Origin: Lysobacterales bacterium
GTDB taxonomy: Bacteria; Pseudomonadota; Gammaproteobacteria; Xanthomonadales; Marinicellaceae
Length of the DNA stretch: 49,979 bases
Reading direction: 5' to 3'
NCBI GenBank assembly: GCA_026982315.1
Contig: JALSHI010000056.1
Span: 1-49,979 of the forward strand
The translations under genes were made by a program, and so were the position numbers. Each line of letters starts with the position of its first letter. Position 1 is the first letter of the stretch. The notes below the pieces were generated by a model. It searched no databases. It had not been told where the DNA came from and saw nothing but the letters and a program-made list of their open reading frames with translations. Shown one piece after another: positions 19,337 to 25,414 of this stretch.

Positions 19337-20227
19337 ATGTTGCTAAATTATCACGAGCCGCTTTTTCGACCACCTTCTGAAGCCAACAGCCTGATCTTTC
19401 AGGTCACCTTGGGCTGCAGTTTCAACCGGTGCAGCTTTTGCGTCATGTATAAAACCAAGACATACAGCGAAAAGCCGCTGGAACAGGTTTTGTCAGAAAT
19501 TGACCGCATGGCATTTCTCGGGCCACAAATCGAAAAGGTTTTTTTGGCCGATGGCGATGCCCTCAACCTGCCCACGTCGCACTTACTGGCGATTCTGGCG
19601 CATTTGCATGAACGCTTCCCCCGTCTGCGCCAGGTTTCCTGTTACGCTCTGCCAGGCAACCTGAAGAAAAAAAGCCTCTCGGAACTCAGAGACTTGCGGG
19701 CAGCCGGGCTGTCTTTGATTTATTACGGCATTGAAACCGGTTCGCCAAAGCTGCTCAAACGCATTGTCAAGGGCGCCACGCCGGAAATCATGATTGCCGG
19801 CTTGAACAAGGCCAGCGATGCCGGCTTGCGAATTTCCGCCACAGTGATTCTTGGCCTGGGTGGAAAGCACCTGTGGAAAGAACATATGACCGGCACGATA
19901 GCGCTGATCAACCAGGTCCGCCTTGACTACCTGTCTACCCTGCAATTATTTCTGCATGACAGTGTTCGTGATGCATTTATCCAACATTTTGAAAAACAAG
20001 GCGACGTTTTTGTGCCACAGGACGACCCGGGCATTCTGACTGAGCAATATCATTTGATTTCCGGCATTAATCCGGCTCAATCACTGGAGTTCCGCTCCAA
20101 TCACGCTTCCAATGCCCTGCCGCTGAAAGGACGGCTACCGGATGACAAAGCCCACTTGCTGAAGCTGGTTGAAGCCGGCCAGAGCGGTCACATTCCCTTA
20201 CGGCCCAAAGCTTACCGGGCCATGTGA
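19337..20227 (+). CDS. Radical SAM protein with CX4CX2C cluster motif
   Basis: This 296-residue protein has a radical SAM core. The iron-sulphur motif GCSFNRCSFC places Cys27, Cys32 and Cys35 in a CX4CX2C spacing rather than the usual CX3CX2C. The related GCSxNRCxFC motif is known to me from a COG1032-type group. Further features are VFLADGDALNLP (about residues 72-83), the GIETGSPKLL motif (about 136-145) that contacts SAM, and VILGLGG (about 172-178). No B12-binding or TRAM domain is present. Substrate and pathway are unknown. It has no clear ribosome-binding site, and is 54 bases from the divergent DUF962 gene. Confidence 0.83.
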   Translation: MLLNYHEPLFRPPSEANSLIFQVTLGCSFNRCSFCVMYKTKTYSEKPLEQVLSEIDRMAFLGPQIEKVFLADGDALNLPTSHLLAILAHLHERFPRLRQVSCYALPGNLKKKSLSELRDLRAAGLSLIYYGIETGSPKLLKRIVKGATPEIMIAGLNKASDAGLRISATVILGLGGKHLWKEHMTGTIALINQVRLDYLSTLQLFLHDSVRDAFIQHFEKQGDVFVPQDDPGILTEQYHLISGINPAQSLEFRSNHASNALPLKGRLPDDKAHLLKLVEAGQSGHIPLRPKAYRAM

Positions 20228-20263
20228 GCCTAATTTAAAAAACACTCCCTGAGCGGATTTCGT

Positions 20264-20578
20264 CTAGTTCAGCTCATCCAGGATTTCATCAGCCATTTCA
20301 CAAGCGGCCTGTAAATCCCCATCCTGCCCTTGGGCAGCCGAGGCGATTTCTCGAATTTTGCCGGCCACTTGCATCATCTTGTTAATGTCGCCGGATGTGG
20401 CCAGATTTTGCATTTTTTGCTGAATTTCCTCTGTTTTGGCCTTCAGATCATCTTCAGTACACGATGACGAGCAGGCCGAGAGAAAGGCCAGGGCGACAAA
20501 AGCCACGACAAACAGCCGGAACTGGCCGCCACTTGCTGGCCGAGGCGCATGGTATTCTGCTTTGTCATCTTTTTTCAT
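20264..20578 (-). CDS. Small predicted lipoprotein, function unknown
   Basis: This 104-residue protein has a hydrophobic stretch (about 22-35) ending in a canonical lipobox LSAC, so Cys36 would be lipidated after cleavage. The n-region before it is unusually long (21 residues) and hydrophilic. The mature part is short, helical and rich in Glu, Gln, Lys and Met, with KTEEIQQKMQNLA suggesting a coiled coil. It has no recognised family. AGGGGGATCC precedes the ATG. It lies 77 bases downstream of apbE on the same strand but has a candidate promoter of its own, so membership of the redox cluster is uncertain. Confidence 0.68.
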   Translation of the reverse strand: MKKDDKAEYHAPRPASGGQFRLFVVAFVALAFLSACSSSCTEDDLKAKTEEIQQKMQNLATSGDINKMMQVAGKIREIASAAQGQDGDLQAACEMADEILDELN

Positions 20579-20612
20579 GGATCCCCCTGTGGTTTGATGA
20601 TTACGAAAAAAT

Positions 20613-20641
20613 ATGCTATCACATCACCCGAACTGGACCAA
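20613..20641 (-). promoter_or_regulatory. Candidate promoter of the small lipoprotein gene
   Basis: The minus strand has TTGGTC (20636-20641), a 17-base spacer and TAGCAT (20613-20618), ending 34 bases before the start codon at 20578. Confidence 0.35.
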
Positions 20642-20655
20642 AATCTTTATTTTTC

Positions 20656-21597
20656 TTATTTTGGCCATTGAATGTAGTGCCGGACCCCTTCTCTGGCCAA
20701 AAAGTCGCCCGCATATTTTCCTTGCAGCATGGCGCAGGTAGCCAGCAAACCAGCTTGCGTCGCCGTACCACCAACCACTGTCACCGTGGCCGGGCCATGA
20801 GGAACCGGCCAGCCGGTTTTAGGATTGAGCACATGCCCCAAACGCTGACCTTTTCCGTCCACAGCAAAGCGTTTGGTGTCACCACTGGTGGCCACCGCTC
20901 CTGTCACCAGGGCTAGGCCGCTCTGCTTTTCCTGCCCGACCAGCGTTTCCACACCAATGTGCCAGGGCTGGCCATCCTTTTTGCTTCTGGCAGCCAGCAC
21001 GTCCCCACCAAAATTCACCAGCACGCCACCCTTTGGCAATGCCTGCAGAAGCTGCATTCCCACCCGATCAACGGCATATTCCTTGCCAATGCCGCCAAAA
21101 TCCAGTTGCACACCTTCTTTCAGGCGCACCGCATCAGTGCGCAATTCAACCTTGTCCCATCCCACAGATTTTCGCGCCTCTGCCACCACGTGCCGGGGTG
21201 GTGGCGGCGACTGCCCATCAAAGCGCCATAAACACATCACCGCGCCAATGGTAATATCAATCAAGCCGTCAGTGGCCTGCCAGCACGTATCTGCTAGCTT
21301 CAGCAACGCCATGGTTTCCTCATCCACCGGTTGCCAGCCGGTGGCGCGGTTGATGCGGCCAATCACGCTCTCTGGCAAAAACCGGCTGAATTTCTCTTCA
21401 ATTCGCCAAGCCTCATTGGCCGCCTGCTCAACCAAGACATGCGCCTGATTTTCATCAGCACATTCCACACACACTTCACACGGACTTTTCATGGCCTCAA
21501 AAGTCCCCAGCCACAAGCCGGGACGACGTTGACGAACCACTGGTGGCGAGCGATTAATCATCCTACCACTTGGTTCGGTATCCAATGGTAATGGCAT
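20656..21597 (-). CDS. apbE: ApbE-family FAD:protein FMN transferase
   Basis: ApbE enzymes use FAD to attach FMN covalently through a phosphoester bond to Ser or Thr in target proteins. This 313-residue protein shows the family motifs ATDGLIDITIGAV (about 109-121), QLDFGGIGKEYAVDR (about 169-183), VNFGGDVLA (about 195-203), ATSGDTKRF (about 239-247) and HVLNPKTGWPV (about 257-267). No signal peptide or lipobox is visible, although many ApbE proteins are periplasmic. An alternative start at 21561 would begin one base after the DUF3570 stop. The longer start overlaps that gene by 35 bases and has GGTGA upstream. It is the last gene of the cluster, and its likely substrate is the DUF3570 product upstream. 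Confidence 0.9.
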   Translation of the reverse strand: MPLPLDTEPSGRMINRSPPVVRQRRPGLWLGTFEAMKSPCEVCVECADENQAHVLVEQAANEAWRIEEKFSRFLPESVIGRINRATGWQPVDEETMALLKLADTCWQATDGLIDITIGAVMCLWRFDGQSPPPPRHVVAEARKSVGWDKVELRTDAVRLKEGVQLDFGGIGKEYAVDRVGMQLLQALPKGGVLVNFGGDVLAARSKKDGQPWHIGVETLVGQEKQSGLALVTGAVATSGDTKRFAVDGKGQRLGHVLNPKTGWPVPHGPATVTVVGGTATQAGLLATCAMLQGKYAGDFLAREGVRHYIQWPK

Positions 21598-22861
21598 AAA
21601 AGGTCACCGATGGCGGCCCCTCGGCAATCCACTCGCTGTTCAGTGTCAATCCATCCCATGAATCCGGATTTTGTTTAACTTGCTCCAGATTCAAGGAGAT
21701 ACGTCGATCATCCGGCAAGTGATAAATGATTTTCATTCCCGCAGTGGCAGTAGTCAGTCCCCCCAGACGATAGTCCGATGAGGCATAAGTCGGCAAATCA
21801 TCCGATGCGGCCAAATACGGCACATAGAAATCCGCAGCGCTCTGCCGGCTATACCGCAAATGTGGCCTCAATTGCCACTTGTCACCAGCACGCAGATAAA
21901 ACTCCATATCGCCGGTGTGGCTGGCAATACCCCAGTCATCACGGAAATACCGGTAAGACAGATGCAGTGAATGCTCTCCCAGGGCGGTCACCATTTTGCC
22001 AGCCAGCGTTTGCCTGACTCTTTTATCCGGGCGCTTCTCCCATAAATAGTCCTCTGCCCGCCCATTGGTGTCCAGCAGCGCCACAACTTTATACGGGTCA
22101 CTCAGGTAGCCATTAGAAAGACTCAAACCATAGTTTGCGCTGAGAACGGTATATTGATTCAATACATGAGAAATACCAATCAAGCCTTCCAGAGTGAGTT
22201 TCTTCTCCCCTTCAAGGAAGTCATCATCGTCTTCATACCCATCTTCATCTTCATCGTCGTCATCATCCTTTAGAGTAAAGCGGCCGGAAGGGGCTGTCAC
22301 TGTATCAAAAATCGAACCGAATTCAGGCCGCAAGCCACCTCGAGGGCTAATAACATCGAAACTCAACCCCAAAGAACCTGATACAGTGGTCTGCTTGTCA
22401 GCCGAGTCTTTAGCCACCAATAAACTGCTGCCCAGAGAGAGATAATCTCTCTCCACAGAGAAGTTGGCACCCATTTCATACCGGCTGGCACCATGATCAA
22501 AAGGCTTTCCGCGGACAACACCCATGGCCAGACGCTGATCCTCAAAACCATTATCCAGCGGCGTTTCCCCGGCAGCTACCACAAACCCGGGGAATTCCTG
22601 AGAAACGGTCAAGGCCGGCGCGCCATTGGGAGAAGCGCCAGTCAGGGCGTCAAAAACCACCGTATAACGAAAAAAGTCATTCGTATCGTACTCCTTAGTA
22701 GCGATAACCACCGGTTCCACCACTGAAACACGGTCCTGCCCTTCACTGTCCGTTTCCGAATACAGCAGCATACCGCTGTCTACCAGCCAGTCATCTGCAT
22801 GCCCCTGAGTTGACACCAGCAGACTGGCCACAGCCAACCCCAGTTTTTTATTTAATTGCAT
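21563..22861 (-). CDS. DUF3570 outer-membrane barrel-like protein with possible flavinylation motif
   Basis: This 432-residue protein has a signal peptide (about residues 1-22) and alternating hydrophobic/polar strands with an aromatic C-terminus, YAITIGYRTKW, as in outer-membrane beta-barrels. It fits DUF3570, of unknown function. Residues 71-77 (22631-22651) read DALTGAS, which matches the D-x-x-S/T-x-x-S/T pattern used by ApbE enzymes. Ser77 would be the acceptor. A second oddity is an acidic run at 199-214 (22220-22267, nearly all Asp/Glu), probably an exposed loop. I start at ATG 22859-22861, because the upstream candidate is TTG and GGGGGAGG precedes this ATG. It overlaps the DUF4266 gene by 10 bases. 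Confidence 0.83.
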   Translation of the reverse strand: MQLNKKLGLAVASLLVSTQGHADDWLVDSGMLLYSETDSEGQDRVSVVEPVVIATKEYDTNDFFRYTVVFDALTGASPNGAPALTVSQEFPGFVVAAGETPLDNGFEDQRLAMGVVRGKPFDHGASRYEMGANFSVERDYLSLGSSLLVAKDSADKQTTVSGSLGLSFDVISPRGGLRPEFGSIFDTVTAPSGRFTLKDDDDDEDEDGYEDDDDFLEGEKKLTLEGLIGISHVLNQYTVLSANYGLSLSNGYLSDPYKVVALLDTNGRAEDYLWEKRPDKRVRQTLAGKMVTALGEHSLHLSYRYFRDDWGIASHTGDMEFYLRAGDKWQLRPHLRYSRQSAADFYVPYLAASDDLPTYASSDYRLGGLTTATAGMKIIYHLPDDRRISLNLEQVKQNPDSWDGLTLNSEWIAEGPPSVTFYAITIGYRTKW

Positions 22862-23085
22862 CCGCAACCTCCCCCGCCAACACCATAACCGCCTGAAGCG
22901 GCCTCTTTACTGAAGTACATGTGTTCGTCCAGATATCCTTGGACTGGATCTGGTTCCATTTGCATATCCGCACGGGCCAGTTGTTTCCGTTCCCATGGCT
23001 TAACCCGTTGCGGTTTAAGTTGCGCACAAGACGCACTGAGCGCTACTGCCATCAATATCAATAGCCATCGACTTCGCTTTTCCAT
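22852..23085 (-). CDS. DUF4266 small lipoprotein with Gly-rich CGCN tail
   Basis: This 77-residue protein has a signal sequence with LSASC as a slightly non-canonical lipobox, with Cys20 as the likely lipid site. The mature part contains KPWERKQLARADMQM (about 29-43) and DEHMYFSKEAASGG (about 53-66), characteristic of DUF4266. It ends in a Gly-rich stretch with Cys74, Cys76 and terminal Asn77. The CGCN end looks like a metal, thiol or modification site, but no function is known to me. AGGAGGG lies seven bases before the ATG. It precedes the DUF3570 gene with overlap and follows a TlpA-like gene by 68 bases. DUF4266, DUF3570 and ApbE commonly co-occur in proteobacteria, which is from memory. 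Confidence 0.85.
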   Translation of the reverse strand: MEKRSRWLLILMAVALSASCAQLKPQRVKPWERKQLARADMQMEPDPVQGYLDEHMYFSKEAASGGYGVGGGGCGCN

Positions 23086-23153
23086 CGAAAACCCTCCTGT
23101 AAGTTAAAAATGTTATCAATGTGAAATAGTAAATAAATAACACAAGCCAGGAC

Positions 23154-23669
23154 TTAATGCAGCGCCTGTTGAATGCGCCCCTCCAGTTCCTGGGCATCTT
23201 TTTTCCGAAACCCGGTGTGATGCATCACAATCTGTCCCTTGCGATTAATCAGAATGCCTGTTGGCATGCCTTTGACATTAAAGGCTGCTGCTGTGCGACC
23301 CTCTGGATCATGGAAAGTGGCAAAAGTGACTGGTCGCGACTCAAGAAACCGCAAGGCGTCTTGTTTGTCTTCATCAACACTCACAGCCAAAACCACAAAA
23401 CCCTGCTTTCCATAACGGGATTGCATGGTATCCAGCCAAGGAAACTCATATCGGCACGGCCCGCACCAGCTGGCCCAAAAGTCCAGCCAGATGGTTTTTT
23501 CCCTGTAGTCCGCCAGGATATGGCGTTGTCCATCCAACCCTGTCAAGGGCTGTTGCCACTGTTGCTGTGTGATAACAGAAAAATCTTTGGCCAACACATG
23601 AAATGGCGCAACCAGACAAACAAACCCAAACCAAAAAACCAGTTTTATTTTTTTCACTTCTTTCCCCAC
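23154..23669 (-). CDS. TlpA-like thioredoxin-fold protein
   Basis: This 171-residue protein has a signal sequence (about 1-27) and a thioredoxin fold with WCGPC, placing redox Cys69 and Cys72 in the periplasm. Other features are FWASWCGPC, the cis-Pro segment GMPTGILINRKG and AVSVDEDKQDA, typical of the TlpA/ResA group that reduces or oxidises periplasmic thiols. The open frame continues to a TTG at 23750, but I start at GTG 23667-23669 with AGGA eight bases upstream; a second GTG at 23655-23657 is also possible. It heads the leftward DUF4266-DUF3570-apbE cluster, which suggests it handles the Cys pair of the DUF4266 tail. That role is inference. Confidence 0.88.
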   Translation of the reverse strand: MGKEVKKIKLVFWFGFVCLVAPFHVLAKDFSVITQQQWQQPLTGLDGQRHILADYREKTIWLDFWASWCGPCRYEFPWLDTMQSRYGKQGFVVLAVSVDEDKQDALRFLESRPVTFATFHDPEGRTAAAFNVKGMPTGILINRKGQIVMHHTGFRKKDAQELEGRIQQALH

Positions 23670-23752
23670 TAAAATATCCTGGCTAGGAAAATACCCACTC
23701 GGCAAATGAAACGCAATTTTTACTGGCAAAAATTGAAAAAAAAATTGCAAAA

Positions 23753-23768
23753 TGAGAACTATCTCTCA
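23753..23768 (-). promoter_or_regulatory. Imperfect dyad upstream of the redox cluster
   Basis: TGAGA (23753-23757) and TCTCA (23764-23768) form an inverted repeat with a 6-base centre, 84 bases upstream of the tlpA-like start. It loosely resembles a Fur-type site, matching about 10 of 19 consensus positions by my count, which is too weak to assign. The rest of the 320-base gap (23670-23989) shows nothing I recognise. Confidence 0.2.
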
Positions 23769-23989
23769 CTTCCCTGGATTAAAATGACAGCGTTTACCAA
23801 CACAGCGGCATCCGGGGTCACGGTCGCACCGTCATCTCAATCATAGTGCTGGTACGTGGCGACCAAATTTGTCACCCTTTGGAATTTTGTGCCGAGGCAA
23901 CCACTGCGAACGAACAGGAAATGTGACTGGATTCACAGCTCATCAACACGAGCCATATCCTTTATTTTTCCCTGGGATGGGAATAAGCT

Positions 23990-25414
23990 ATGCTGACTAT
24001 CAGACATAACAGGTATTCCATGAGAACACTTTTTCCAGCATTGCTATTGGCACTCACCACTATTGTTCTGCCCGTTCTGGCGAATGATGGCGACATCCTG
24101 GAACATATTCGCCAACACGGACAAAATAGCCGCCTGGCCTATGAGCTCGTCGAATCCCTCACCACCGAGGTGGGACCACGGCTGGGTGGCGGCGAGAACG
24201 ACGCCCGCGCCAGAGAATGGGCGCAAGCCATGCTCAAAAAACTGGGGTTTGATGAGGTTCACACCGAGCCGGTCACTTTCCCGCGCTGGCGGCGAGATGT
24301 GGAGTCCGCCACGGTGGTGACCCCTTACCGGCATACGCTGGCGGTGACTGCTCTGGGCGGCTCCGGCCCGACGCCAACAGGAGGCATCACTGCGGAAGTC
24401 ATTGCTTTTGATTCCCTGCAAGCACTTCGGCAAGCCAGCAAAAAGGACATTCAGGGCAAAATTGTTTTCGTCAATCAAGCCATGCCCCGTCACAAAGATG
24501 GCCATGGTTACGGGCAAACCGTTGGTGCCCGCTACATGAGCAGCCAGATTGTCGCCGAAAAAGGGGGCAAGGCAGTGCTAATTCGTTCCATTGGCACGGA
24601 TAACAATCGGCTGCCCCATACCGGCATCATGAAAGTCTCCGCCGACAAGCCCGGCGTCCCGGCCGCCGCCGTATCCATACCCGATGCCCAGCTCTTGCAC
24701 AATCTGCTCGCCCGCGGCAAACCTGTCAATGTGCACCTGAAACTGGGTTCTCATTGGGATGGCGAATACACCTCGGCCAATGTGCTGGGTGACCTGCGCG
24801 GCGAGGAAAAGCCGGATGAATACGTATTGCTGGCCTGTCACCTGGATTCCTGGGACTTGGGCACCGGTGCCATTGATGACGGCGCCGGCTGTGCCATCAT
24901 GATGGCCGCCGTGGCCCATTTGAAGGCGCTTGATCTCAAACCCAAACGCAGCATCCGGGTGCTGCTTGCAGCCAATGAAGAGTATGGCCTGGCCGGTGCC
25001 AAGGCCTATGCCAAGGCTCACGCGGCAGAGGCTCGAAAGCACGTTATCGGCGGCGAATCCGACTTTGGCGCCGGGCGCATTTATCGCTTTGATTCCCATG
25101 TTCAAAAACAGGCTTTTGGCGTCATGGATGAAATAGCCCGGGCCATTGCGCCACTGGGCATTACCCGGGGGCACAACCAGGCAAAAGGCGGCGCCGACGT
25201 TTCCAGAATGAAAGCCTTGGGCATGCCGGTGGTGGATATGAAACAAGATGGCACAAACTATTTCGATTATCACCACACCGCCAATGACACCCTGGACAAG
25301 ATTGACCCTGAGGCCATGGCTCAGAATGCCACCGCCTGGGCACTGTTTGCCTGGTTGGCGGCCAACCATGAAGGCGACTTTGGCTGGTTTGAAAGCACTC
25401 AACACGACCCATGA
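23990..25414 (+). CDS. Secreted M28-family metallopeptidase (carboxypeptidase Q-like)
   Basis: This 474-residue protein has a signal peptide and an M28-type di-zinc peptidase domain. The metal-binding set includes His284 in ACHLDSWD, bridging Asp296 in AIDDGAG, Glu pair in LAANEEYG, Asp in GESDFG and a late His in YFDYHHTAN. A PA-domain-like insert fills about residues 140-260. The arrangement resembles plasma glutamate carboxypeptidase / carboxypeptidase Q. It would release amino acids from peptides in the periplasm or outside. ATG 24020 is an alternative start that gives a shorter n-region. Its stop overlaps the next start codon as ATGA (25411-25414), so the kinase gene is translationally coupled. 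Confidence 0.88.
   Translation: MLTIRHNRYSMRTLFPALLLALTTIVLPVLANDGDILEHIRQHGQNSRLAYELVESLTTEVGPRLGGGENDARAREWAQAMLKKLGFDEVHTEPVTFPRWRRDVESATVVTPYRHTLAVTALGGSGPTPTGGITAEVIAFDSLQALRQASKKDIQGKIVFVNQAMPRHKDGHGYGQTVGARYMSSQIVAEKGGKAVLIRSIGTDNNRLPHTGIMKVSADKPGVPAAAVSIPDAQLLHNLLARGKPVNVHLKLGSHWDGEYTSANVLGDLRGEEKPDEYVLLACHLDSWDLGTGAIDDGAGCAIMMAAVAHLKALDLKPKRSIRVLLAANEEYGLAGAKAYAKAHAAEARKHVIGGESDFGAGRIYRFDSHVQKQAFGVMDEIARAIAPLGITRGHNQAKGGADVSRMKALGMPVVDMKQDGTNYFDYHHTANDTLDKIDPEAMAQNATAWALFAWLAANHEGDFGWFESTQHDP

Noticed and set aside
23670-23700. Strong promoter for the tlpA-like gene
   Set aside because: TTGCGT-17-TATTTT can be drawn but is weak and would leave a very short leader; not listed as a feature.
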